6,660 nt of DNA, from positions 1 to 6,660 of the forward strand of contig CAINWE010000294.1 of assembly GCA_903854365.1 (NCBI GenBank), read 5' to 3'. Made by a program: the position numbers and the translations under genes. Positions 1 through 5,754 of this stretch are shown piece after piece; position 1 is the stretch's first letter, and the number at the start of each line of letters is the position of its first letter. This DNA is from Oligoflexia bacterium (GTDB lineage Bacteria > Bdellovibrionota > UBA1018). Under the pieces are notes generated by a model, which worked only from the letters and a program-made list of their open reading frames with translations, was not told the origin of the DNA and made no database searches.

Positions 1-2
1 AT

Positions 3-101
3 CCGAAGATACGATCTATTTGCCCACTCTGCCGCGAACGCGTGTACAAAAATCACTTTGAGATAGAGATTGACCCCACCCAGCTCGACACCAGAACTTG
101 A
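3..101 (+). CDS. Possible C-terminal end of a truncated gene (hypothetical)
   Basis: An open plus-strand frame enters from the window edge and ends at TGA 99-101, giving 32 residues. They contain a single CPLC (CxxC) pair near the start and then a charged tail ending DTRT. The composition looks like genuine protein and the CxxC suggests half of a zinc-binding site, but the stretch is too short to assign a family. It would converge on the large minus-strand gene, with about 60 bp between the two stop codons. No strong terminator hairpin is visible in that gap; the best is a weak CTCG/CGAG stem near 148-160. It could equally be a chance open frame at the edge. Confidence 0.3.
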   Translation, partial: PKIRSICPLCRERVYKNHFEIEIDPTQLDTRT

Positions 102-163
102 GAGATCAGCAGGAGTTACCCCAAGATTTGGACTGAAAGTACAACATCTCGTTCATCGAGCCA

Positions 164-2857
164 TCAGTGAAGGACTTCGCTTGCTGCCACAAAGAATTCT
201 TTAAGTTCATTTAGAAAACCAGGAGCTATTGTTCCTTCTGAGGCCCATTTCGCATGAGTACTATGGGTGCCGACCGTCGTTTCGTTAGATCGATTCATGA
301 GTTTAAAACGTCCATTCTCGCTCGAAAACTTGAAGAGATCAGGAGCTATATCGGCTAACCTTTCAAGCCTCAGCAAGAGCAAGGAATAGTCATTTTTGAA
401 TACAGCACCAACAGCATCAGCACCGTTGGCCGCTAGAATGCCCTTAATGAACTCCCGCAAAAGCCGATCATCCATCACATTCCGCCACTGCGCCTGAAAA
501 ACCACCTCCTGATCAGCGATCTCAGGCGTTCTCGCCTCCCCATTGCCAGAACCGAAAGGAGAAGCCGAAGGCTTAGCAGACCGAGCACCACCGGAAGCAA
601 TACCATCAGGGCTGCCTCCAGAGCCTGCACCTCCCTGACTCTTTGAGCCGGCAGCTTCCAACGTCTCCAGCAATTTCGCACCCAGATCTTTGAAATCGGC
701 GTGTTTACTCAGCATGATAAAAGAGATGACCACCTTTTGCGCTAACAAGCGATTTTTGTACTTTTCGGAAAGACTCTCGATCACCTCAAGAGCCAGGGGC
801 ACGCCATCCATCCCGTCCGAGTTCCATTGATCCAAAAGGCTCGCATGGCCTTGCGGAAAAACCACCGGCCAAAGATCCTTCAATAACCTGGGCTCAGGAA
901 GACTTCCCCCTTTACCCTGTCGAACAGTTTTAACAACCGCAAAGAGTTCGCCCCAGTGCTCAGGATCTGAACCTGAGATCTGACTGAGTAAATCACCGCT
1001 AAAATTCCAAACAGAAACATTACCTGCGGCAATCTGTGCGGCCACCTTCTGCACCTCTGAGAGCTCGGAAAGCCACTCGCCAGCCCCAGCTGCCGCTTGC
1101 AGCTGAGCTTCGCCGGACTGAGTCTGAACCAAAGGCAATCCCACTTGGGGAAAGAGCCGATGATGGATTTCTCTATACTTCTCTACTTTTAATAGCCTGT
1201 CGCTCCAGGCTTTGGGGAGACTGTTCCACTGAGCGACGACAGAATCTCTCCAGGCCGTCCAGTCGTCATCGGACGAAGACTTTCCCGCAGAGCTTACCGG
1301 GCTGCCATCCAGTGAACGCATCACTGCTACCGCATTGCCAAGTTCTTCTCCAAGACCCTGCAGAGCTTGAGCCACGCGTGTCGCTATTTGAACCGCAGCG
1401 CCTGCATGAAAACCCTCAGCGGGCTCAGAATCATCGCCGCGGGCAATCTTGAGAAACCCCCGAGCTCCCTCAATGAGCTGAAGCAGCCCCGACAAGCCAG
1501 CTTCGGAGGAAGCTCCGCCTGCAGCCGCAGCATCAGGGGCGCTTACCGGATACGACCGGTCTACCTCGGGCTCCAGGGCAGCCACAAGCTTGTCTCGCAT
1601 GACCGTTTTGTAATTCTTGAATTGCTTCTTATGGCACGACAGCGACGTTTTGTCGCTTTCCCTTCTCCCCTTTGTTAGCTCCTTCAGTTCAGCACAGAAG
1701 CGCTTGAGCTCGACTTTGAACTCCGCCTTGCCGGTCCAATCGGACTCTATACTCAGAAGAGCATCGCAGTTTAACTCAGGTCCATCTTCAGCGACTGCTA
1801 CCGGCCCAGCCCCTGCTCCGCGCCAGCGGCCTCGACGCCCATCGCCTGCTTCAGCTTCAAGAACACTTGCTACAGGCGCTGCAGCGCTTTTCTCCTTTTG
1901 CAGCAATTGGGTCGCCAGATCCTTAGCCAGCTTCAGTTTAGTCTCGGCACTTTGCAACGCCGCACTCACTTCTGAACACTGCTCAGGAGATGAACCACCC
2001 TGTGGGCTCACTGCTTCGCGAAAGGCAATTCTTTCCTTCGAGTTTTCCAAGGGGATCGCCATGAGCCATGAGAGCGTGTCCAGAGAGTCTTGCAAGGCTT
2101 TAGCGAGGTCAGAGCCTGTACCCCTAAAACTCTCATTCATTTGCTTAAGAATCTTAAAAAAATTGGCAAAATCAGAATAACTTGATTTCCAACCGTCTCT
2201 CCTGGAATTATTTTCAAATTTTTTCACCAGAAATTCGTAAACTTTGTCAGGGCGAAACAATACTTCTCGGAGCCAAACACCGGGCCTGCCCATTGCACTT
2301 TGGAGAACCTGGACAACGACATATTGGTACTCAATCGAGTTATTTTTTAGCAACTCCTGCTTAGTCCGGTATTGGGCTGCAACCGCAAAATCAGTCAATC
2401 CCCCGTAAAACTTTTCCATCCATTTCCTATCCATCGGAGCACTGGCCGAAGCAGGGGCTAACAATGAATCACCCAACAAAAAGATCGCATCGCTGATGAG
2501 CATCCACTCTCGTCTCGCAGGATCGCTGTTGTCAGCGACCCTCACTGTCACGCTCGAGAATCTAAAACCCTCACCCCCTTCGCGTCGGAGAAGGTCTGAC
2601 AGAATTTCAAAGCCGTCATTGCCCTTCCGGAGATTACTTAGTGACAAATCATCCTTGAATGCTTTTTGAAACTTCACTGGATCAAACGAGGCTGAATCGC
2701 CAACTTTCGGGATATCGAAATAAAATGAAAAACGACTATTTACCAAATTGATTTCTACTGCAAAAGATTGCGATTCAAGCCCAGCAACAGTAATGCCCAA
2801 AAAAAACAAAAACCCAAACAAACCCCTTGAATAAGAAATAAAAATCATACGGCGCAC
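164..2857 (-). CDS. Large exported protein of unknown family (897 aa)
   Basis: I do not recognise the family. The N-terminus is a clear Sec signal peptide: a short basic start, a hydrophobic core at about residues 11-26 (GLFGFLFFLGITVAG) and a likely cleavage after SFA at residue 33. No later segment looks membrane-spanning, so a periplasmic, surface or secreted location is inferred. The mature part has predicted helix-rich stretches (roughly 200-325, 380-430, 485-515, 690-735, 795-845). These are split by low-complexity Gly/Ala/Ser linkers at about 333-360 (with RRGRWRGAGAG), 434-455 and 736-776. There are four cysteines (294, 364, 388, 408), clustered around the first linker, and an even number could form disulfides outside the cytoplasm. 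The start shown is GTG at 2857; an in-frame ATG three codons later (2848) is as plausible, and neither has a good Shine-Dalgarno. The gene appears to be alone, with no same-strand neighbour before the IS. The frame is long and uninterrupted, so it is very likely real. Confidence 0.9.
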   Translation of the reverse strand: MRRMIFISYSRGLFGFLFFLGITVAGLESQSFAVEINLVNSRFSFYFDIPKVGDSASFDPVKFQKAFKDDLSLSNLRKGNDGFEILSDLLRREGGEGFRFSSVTVRVADNSDPARREWMLISDAIFLLGDSLLAPASASAPMDRKWMEKFYGGLTDFAVAAQYRTKQELLKNNSIEYQYVVVQVLQSAMGRPGVWLREVLFRPDKVYEFLVKKFENNSRRDGWKSSYSDFANFFKILKQMNESFRGTGSDLAKALQDSLDTLSWLMAIPLENSKERIAFREAVSPQGGSSPEQCSEVSAALQSAETKLKLAKDLATQLLQKEKSAAAPVASVLEAEAGDGRRGRWRGAGAGPVAVAEDGPELNCDALLSIESDWTGKAEFKVELKRFCAELKELTKGRRESDKTSLSCHKKQFKNYKTVMRDKLVAALEPEVDRSYPVSAPDAAAAGGASSEAGLSGLLQLIEGARGFLKIARGDDSEPAEGFHAGAAVQIATRVAQALQGLGEELGNAVAVMRSLDGSPVSSAGKSSSDDDWTAWRDSVVAQWNSLPKAWSDRLLKVEKYREIHHRLFPQVGLPLVQTQSGEAQLQAAAGAGEWLSELSEVQKVAAQIAAGNVSVWNFSGDLLSQISGSDPEHWGELFAVVKTVRQGKGGSLPEPRLLKDLWPVVFPQGHASLLDQWNSDGMDGVPLALEVIESLSEKYKNRLLAQKVVISFIMLSKHADFKDLGAKLLETLEAAGSKSQGGAGSGGSPDGIASGGARSAKPSASPFGSGNGEARTPEIADQEVVFQAQWRNVMDDRLLREFIKGILAANGADAVGAVFKNDYSLLLLRLERLADIAPDLFKFSSENGRFKLMNRSNETTVGTHSTHAKWASEGTIAPGFLNELKEFFVAASEVLH

Positions 2858-2879
2858 GATACACTGCTTTCACACTTTA

Positions 2880-2908
2880 AACAAATGAAAGGCGATAAAA
2901 TAAGTCAA
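2880..2908 (-). promoter_or_regulatory. Candidate promoter for the large exported protein
   Basis: On the minus strand TTGACT (2903-2908) lies 17 bp from TTTGTT (2880-2885). This places a transcript start about 15 bp before the GTG at 2857. The -35 box is good (5 of 6) and the -10 box is poor (3 of 6), so this is tentative. The rest of the gap up to the IS (2909-3012) is AT-rich and shows no open frame on either strand worth calling. It may be the old upstream region of whatever the IS interrupted. Confidence 0.3.
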
Positions 2909-3012
2909 AATTGCGGCGTCTTTCAATATCTACTGGAATACTTTATTTCTTGAACTAAGTAGAACATGAATTCAGCTTCTCTCTAATCTTCTACACCTAT
3001 TCGCCTTAGATT

Positions 3013-3040
3013 TGGAGTTGCCCCGTCAAGACCGGACCAC
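3013..3040 (+). repeat. IS left terminal inverted repeat
   Basis: This end reads TGGAGTTGCCCC, a 4-base spacer, then AGACCGGACCAC. It pairs with the right end with one gap and a few mismatches. It matches the style of the IS2 left end (TGGATTTGCCCC), from memory of that element. The orfB stop lies immediately inside it. Confidence 0.8.
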
Positions 3041-3871
3041 TTAGCCGGTTAGTTTTTCCTCTTGCTGTCGCCTGAACTGCCGAGGCGATAGCATTCTTAG
3101 CCCCTTGTGAGGGGCATTCTCGTTGTAATCTTCGAACCATTTAGAGAGTTGTGCCATCACTGTCCTCGCGTCCGTCAAGTCGGCAGACCAGACATAGTCC
3201 CGTTTAAACGTCTTTACGAACGCCTCTGCCACACCATTTGACTCAGGGCTGTACGCTGGCGTGGTGCAGACCTCAAAACCCAGTGCTCGACCCGTCTGAA
3301 CGGTCTCATTGGCGGTGTAGCAAGGGCCATTATCCGAAAGCCATTGAACTCTGACTGGCAACTTACTCACCTGACCGAATCGCGCTTCCACAGACTCTAC
3401 CATGAGGTCGCGAGCCATTGCTCCATCGACTCCGATTGTAGAGCTGAGATGGCGAATGACCTCTCGATCGCATGTCTCGAGGCTAAAAATTACATGCACC
3501 CGATCGCCATTCCAGCATTGAATCGAAAACGAATCAGAACACCAGCGTGTGTTACTTCTGAGTGTCACAACTTTTCCGTCGTGAGTACGATTGGGCTTTC
3601 CGCTATATCGTTGGAGCAGAAGTCCGTTCAACTTCATGATTCGGTAAACCCGTTTGTGGTTTACGGGCGCTTTTTCAAGGGGTGTTAGCCTAATTCTTAA
3701 TAATTGAGTTACCCGTCTGTAGCCATAGGTCGGCCTTGCATCGGTCATCTCGCGTATCAGCGGGAGCAAAAACTCGTCATTCACCATTGAATAGCGAGAG
3801 CGTTTGCCGTTGTGACTCTCTTTGGCTCTTTCCTGGAGATTAGAGCGAGATACTCCAAGAGTCCGCGCCAC
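3041..3871 (-). CDS. IS2-like transposase OrfB (DDE catalytic domain)
   Basis: This is the catalytic half of the transposase, an integrase-core (rve) DDE enzyme that cuts and joins the element's ends. Counting from the GTG at 3871, the catalytic residues are D113 (WCSD), D180 (WLSDNG) and E216 (GVAEAF). The D180-E216 spacing is the family's D-35-E. An HTH_21-like region precedes it (PTYGYRRV, HKRVYRIMKLNGLL), and the C-terminus ends with the usual YNENAPHKGLRMLSPRQF. The frame stays open upstream to a stop at 3953-3955. It encodes family-like residues (RGRFRIRQVARTLGVSRS) before the GTG, so the true product is probably the OrfAB fusion of about 407 residues made by -1 frameshifting. Independent initiation at the GTG is not supported by a Shine-Dalgarno. 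All catalytic residues are present. Confidence 0.9.
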   Translation of the reverse strand: MARTLGVSRSNLQERAKESHNGKRSRYSMVNDEFLLPLIREMTDARPTYGYRRVTQLLRIRLTPLEKAPVNHKRVYRIMKLNGLLLQRYSGKPNRTHDGKVVTLRSNTRWCSDSFSIQCWNGDRVHVIFSLETCDREVIRHLSSTIGVDGAMARDLMVESVEARFGQVSKLPVRVQWLSDNGPCYTANETVQTGRALGFEVCTTPAYSPESNGVAEAFVKTFKRDYVWSADLTDARTVMAQLSKWFEDYNENAPHKGLRMLSPRQFRRQQEEKLTG

Positions 3872-3876
3872 CTGTC

Positions 3877-4263
3877 TTATTCGAAACCTTCCACGCCGGA
3901 CAATGGCTGCCGCGAGATGAGTTTTTTTTCGCGACCAATCCGCACCGCCTCCTTAAGAATTTCTAACTCAACGGTCTTCTGACCTAAGATGCGCTCTAGC
4001 TGACGAACACGGAGTTCCAGTTCCTTGGCTTTGCTTACCGGAACTACAGCTTCCTCTTTGTCGATCCCAGTCAATGCACCGTTTTCCATCATGCGCCTCC
4101 AATGAAACAGTTGGCTGGCTTGAATACCATGCCTCCTGGCTACATAGGAAAGCGTTTTTCCTGGCTCGTAAGTCTCGTCAACCAAAGCCTTTTTTTCTGC
4201 TGGCGACCACCGCCGCCTTTGCACACCTGTAACCACCTCGATGGTGGCATTCGTCATAGTCAT
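3877..4263 (-). CDS. IS2-like transposase OrfA (HTH protein)
   Basis: This 128-residue protein is the DNA-binding half of an IS3-family transposase. Residues 15-65 form the helix-turn-helix (RRRWSPAEKKALVDETYEPG, then YVARRHGIQASQLFHWRR), which binds the terminal repeats. Residues 83-112 form a heptad-like, leucine-zipper-type helix (ELELRVRQLERIL, then ELEILKEAVRIG) used for oligomerisation. The last codons, from residue 112 (E-K-K), run over the A8 slippery tract where ribosomes can enter the orfB frame. Translation that does not shift ends 13 codons beyond at GVEGFE. The first ATG (4263) is taken; an AGGAG lies 13 bp upstream, which is rather far. A second ATG sits two codons later. In this family OrfA alone typically represses transposase expression and transposition. 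Confidence 0.88.
   Translation of the reverse strand: MTMTNATIEVVTGVQRRRWSPAEKKALVDETYEPGKTLSYVARRHGIQASQLFHWRRMMENGALTGIDKEEAVVPVSKAKELELRVRQLERILGQKTVELEILKEAVRIGREKKLISRQPLSGVEGFE
3922..3955 (-). promoter_or_regulatory. Programmed -1 frameshift signal between orfA and orfB
   Basis: The minus strand carries a run of eight A (3922-3929) read as GAA-AAA-AAA-CTC in the orfA frame. A -1 slip gives AAA-AAA-ACT and enters orfB. A TAAGGAGG at 3948-3955, 18 bases upstream, resembles the internal Shine-Dalgarno that stimulates frameshifting in dnaX and some IS3 elements, although the spacing is longer than usual. No orfB-frame start codon follows it, which favours a stimulatory role over initiation. 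The two open frames overlap by about 76 bases here. Confidence 0.75.
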
Positions 4264-4301
4264 ACGCCTAGTACTACTCCTGTGTTTGAGCTCAGGGCCA
4301 G

Positions 4302-4330
4302 GTGGCCCGGTCTAAATAGGGGCTACTACA
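4302..4330 (-). repeat. IS right terminal inverted repeat
   Basis: On the minus strand this reads TGTAGTAGCCCC, a 5-base spacer, then AGACCGGGCCAC. On the plus strand the same bases contain AGGGG at 4318-4322, which falls at ribosome-binding distance from the adjoining lysozyme ATG. It also lies upstream of orfA, so any promoter for the transposase must overlap or lie close to it. Confidence 0.8.
4318..4322 (+). promoter_or_regulatory. Shine-Dalgarno supplied by the IS end
   Basis: AGGGG lies 8 bases before the lysozyme ATG at 4331. These bases belong to the conserved GCCCC block of the IS terminal repeat, seen from the other strand. The spacing is right for translation initiation. That the native leader was replaced by the IS is inferred from the junction. 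Confidence 0.5.
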
Positions 4331-4759
4331 ATGGATACGGCGTTAAATTTGATAAAAAGGTTCGAGGGGTTGAAGGTAGAGGCATATCCCCACCGAAAGG
4401 ATGTCTCAAAAGCGGTCTGGACGATCGGATACGGAACGACTCAAGAGATTGAGCCTGGAATGAAGATTAGCGAAGCAGATGCAGAGGATTACCTAGAGCG
4501 TGATGTTTCTGATCTTGAAACTAGGATTAAAATTCTCGTTAAGCGGAAACTCTCAGGTACTGAGATGGCTGCTCTCGTATCGCTGGTTTACAACATTGGG
4601 ATCGAGCGATTCAAGTTCTCAACTCTACTTAAGGATTTGACCGCTGGACAGATGCTCAGTGCTGCATTTGAGTTCTCACGCTGGGTCTATATCGACGGAA
4701 AGCCCAGTCCTGGATTGATTAACAGGCGAAAAGTGGAGCATGGGGTGTTCTTGTTATGA
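4331..4759 (+). CDS. Phage-type lysozyme / endolysin (GH24)
   Basis: This 142-residue protein matches the T4/P21-type lysozyme family (glycoside hydrolase 24), which cuts the MurNAc-GlcNAc bond of peptidoglycan. The motifs are in order: catalytic Glu in FEGL (E12), WTIGYGT (30-36, with T31), the ALVSLVYNIG core helix (81-90), FSTLL (96-100) and the C-terminal GLINRRKVEHGVF. The family catalytic triad is E-x8-D-x5-T. Here the residue at the Asp position is H21 (EAYPHRKD), D24 follows, and the segment before WTIG is about four residues longer than in T4. There is no signal peptide or signal-anchor from this ATG, and the length is near that of a bare catalytic domain. The IS ends exactly at the start codon, so an original N-terminus or upstream lysis genes may have been lost. 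The stop overlaps the next start (ATGA), implying coupled translation. Confidence 0.88.
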   Translation: MDTALNLIKRFEGLKVEAYPHRKDVSKAVWTIGYGTTQEIEPGMKISEADAEDYLERDVSDLETRIKILVKRKLSGTEMAALVSLVYNIGIERFKFSTLLKDLTAGQMLSAAFEFSRWVYIDGKPSPGLINRRKVEHGVFLL

Positions 4760-5199
4760 AGTATTTCATGCCTGGATTGCTTGCCCTGAGTCTGATTGGC
4801 TGTCACGTAAAGGTTTCCGCCGGTGCTGACGGCATTACCATTGAACCTGCTCGTGACCGTATCCCAGCCCTTCTTGATACGAACTTGCAGACAAGGACTG
4901 ACGGGATTACTAGAGAGAGAATCTATATTCGTGATAACCGGATTCAAATCAGCGTGGAGTGTGTTTTTGATGAGCAGAAGTGGCTCACCGCTGTGATGGA
5001 ACCGATTAGCGTTCCTGCAATCGTCACCGACACAACGTTTACGATTCTATCCTCTCATATGGTTACAGCAACGAGTGAGCATGGCTCCTGCTCCCGATCG
5101 CTCAATCCCGGTGTGTATACCGTGTCACAGGGGGGCGGGTATTACCGGGTCAGGAGTGCTGATGGATCGTTTGATCGGTTATTTTTGCGGGTGAATTAG
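4756..5199 (+). CDS. Small predicted lipoprotein of unknown function
   Basis: The N-terminus MKYFMPGLLALSLIGC has one Lys, a hydrophobic core and the lipobox LIGC, so signal peptidase II should cleave before C16 and the Cys be lipidated. His at +2 does not signal inner-membrane retention, so an outer-membrane location is likely in a Gram-negative cell. The mature part, about 130 residues, looks beta-rich, with Cys69 and Cys112 that could form a disulfide, and a Gly/Tyr stretch GGGYYRVRSADG near the C-terminus. I recognise no domain. It overlaps the lysozyme stop by four bases (ATGA), so it probably serves the same process. A spanin-like role comes to mind from the position, but it lacks both the proline-rich short form of Rz1 and the C-terminal membrane segment of unimolecular spanins. 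An inhibitor of the lysozyme is another untested possibility. Confidence 0.85.
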   Translation: MKYFMPGLLALSLIGCHVKVSAGADGITIEPARDRIPALLDTNLQTRTDGITRERIYIRDNRIQISVECVFDEQKWLTAVMEPISVPAIVTDTTFTILSSHMVTATSEHGSCSRSLNPGVYTVSQGGGYYRVRSADGSFDRLFLRVN

Positions 5200-5216
5200 G
5201 GTCTGCTTAAGGAGTC

Positions 5217-5245
5217 TTGACAGATGTGCCTATAAAGCATATGTT
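5217..5245 (+). promoter_or_regulatory. Strong sigma70-type promoter for the DUF4160/RHH module
   Basis: TTGACA (5217-5222) is a perfect -35 box. After 17 bp comes TATGTT (5240-5245), a 4-of-6 -10 box. The predicted transcript start, about seven bases further, falls on or beside the ATG at 5252. The mRNA would therefore have little or no leader. Confidence 0.6.
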
Positions 5246-5254
5246 AAGCATATG
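5235..5254 (+). repeat. Direct repeat AAGCATATG, 11-bp period (possible operator)
   Basis: AAGCATATG occurs at 5235-5243 and again at 5246-5254, one helical turn apart. Each contains the palindrome CATATG. The repeats cover the -10 box and the start codon, which is where a self-regulating RHH protein such as the one encoded downstream would be expected to bind. Binding is inferred only. Confidence 0.4.
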
Positions 5255-5498
5255 GAAACAGTAGTCTATCAAGACGGATTCTCGCTCGTGATCAGGCTAC
5301 GGGAGAGGTCCCATAAACATATGCCTCATTGCCACGTCGTCGGAGGTGGCTGCGAGGCACGAATCTCATCTCGAGACGTTTGATATCCTCACGAATAAAG
5401 GATTCAGCAGGAATGACATGCGGAAGATATTGGAAGCGGTTCGTCACGATCGGGATGAGTTAATGGCTAAGTGGGAGGAGTATCATGACAAAAAGTAA
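5252..5498 (+). pseudogene. DUF4160-family protein gene, frameshifted
   Basis: From ATG 5252 the frame encodes 43 residues (METVVYQDGFSLVIR, then HMPHCHVVGGGCEARIS) and stops at TGA 5381. The rest of a DUF4160 protein continues in the +1 frame (LETFDILTNKGFSRNDMRKI, then DELMAKWEEYHDKK) to TAA 5496-5498. The PHxHV motif, the GF-R--MRKI segment and the LM-KWEE ending match this roughly 80-residue family. Dropping one A at 5368 gives a seamless EARISLETFD reading of about 82 codons, so a one-base insertion (mutation or sequencing error) is the simplest reading. DUF4160 genes often sit beside small DNA-binding or DUF2442 genes and have been suggested to be toxin-antitoxin partners; the function is not established. 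There is no Shine-Dalgarno before the ATG. The 3' end overlaps the RHH gene by 14 bases. Confidence 0.8.
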
Positions 5499-5754
5499 GA
5501 TTAAGTACGGTAAAAAAGACGTCCTTCCACCAGGAGATTTCGATGCCAAGAAGTCAAAGGTGAGAATCTCGCTTTTCGTGGATGACGATGTTTTGATGGC
5601 CTTCAAAGACGCAGCAAAAGGCACGTCCCACGGTGAATACCAAACTCTGATGCGAGAGAAGTTAAGGGAGTCAATTTTTGGCAAGCAGATTGATCCAGCG
5701 CTCCGGGAGGCAATCCGCGAAGTGCTTAAGGAAGAGTTGAAGAAAGCATCCTAG
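5485..5754 (+). CDS. Ribbon-helix-helix (CopG/BrnA-like) antitoxin-type protein
   Basis: This 89-residue protein has a basic N-terminus, then the RHH pattern: strand KVRISLFVD (25-33), helix DDVLMAFKDAAK (34-45), a turn, and helix EYQTLMREKLRESI (51-64). The YQTLMREKLRE helix is typical of CopG/BrnA-type antitoxins. RHH proteins dimerise and insert the paired strands into the DNA major groove. The C-terminal 20 residues (PALREAIREVLKEELKKAS) form a charged amphipathic helix, the usual partner-binding part. A strong Shine-Dalgarno (GGAGGAG, 5474-5480) lies inside the end of the DUF4160 frame and sets the ATG at 5485. Overlap with the upstream gene indicates one operon. If DUF4160 is the toxin, this would be its antitoxin and autorepressor. 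The usual BrnT toxin is not present. Confidence 0.8.
   Translation: MTKSKIKYGKKDVLPPGDFDAKKSKVRISLFVDDDVLMAFKDAAKGTSHGEYQTLMREKLRESIFGKQIDPALREAIREVLKEELKKAS

Larger units (their letters stand above)
3013..4330 (-). mobile_element. IS3-family (IS2 subgroup) insertion sequence, complete
   Basis: The element is 1318 bp, close to the roughly 1.33 kb of IS2, and carries orfA and orfB on the minus strand. Both proteins resemble the IS2 pair: an HTH orfA with the RRR-rich start, SQLFHWRR and LLK/ILKEAV motifs, and a DDE orfB. The ends are imperfect inverted repeats beginning TGGAGTTGCCCC on the left and TGTAGTAGCCCC on the right (10 of 12 identical). After a short unmatched spacer they share AGACCGG(A/G)CCAC (11 of 12). 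The stop codon of orfB lies next to the left end. If the ends are taken as above, the flanking 5-mers (AGATT, ATGGA) do not match. Moving each end out one base gives TAGAT/TGGAT, a 4-of-5 match, so the target duplication is absent or decayed. Just inside the right end is a GGGCCA-GG-TGGCCC inverted repeat (4295-4308). The reading frames are intact, so the element may still be active. Confidence 0.9.

Noticed and set aside
1036..2364. Plus-strand open frames opposite the large exported gene
   Set aside because: They are antisense shadows of a long minus-strand gene with a clear signal peptide. The translations are rich in Ser, Arg, Pro and Leu, with no motifs and no Shine-Dalgarno.
3344..3688. 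Plus-strand open frame inside the IS
   Set aside because: It is antisense to the DDE domain of orfB, whose catalytic residues are intact. No motif is present in the plus-strand frame.
4102..4452. Plus-strand open frame spanning the IS right end into the lysozyme
   Set aside because: It overlaps orfA on one side and the lysozyme in another frame on the other. Its translation is low in recognisable structure.
4756..5199. Lipoprotein as an Rz1-type or unimolecular spanin
   Set aside because: The position after a lysozyme suggests it, but there is no proline-rich segment, no C-terminal membrane helix and no partner with an N-terminal anchor in an overlapping frame. It is left as unknown function.
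5460..5684. Minus-strand open frame opposite the RHH gene
   Set aside because: It mirrors a well-supported plus-strand gene with a strong Shine-Dalgarno. Its hydrophobic end is a by-product of the Lys-rich RHH codons.
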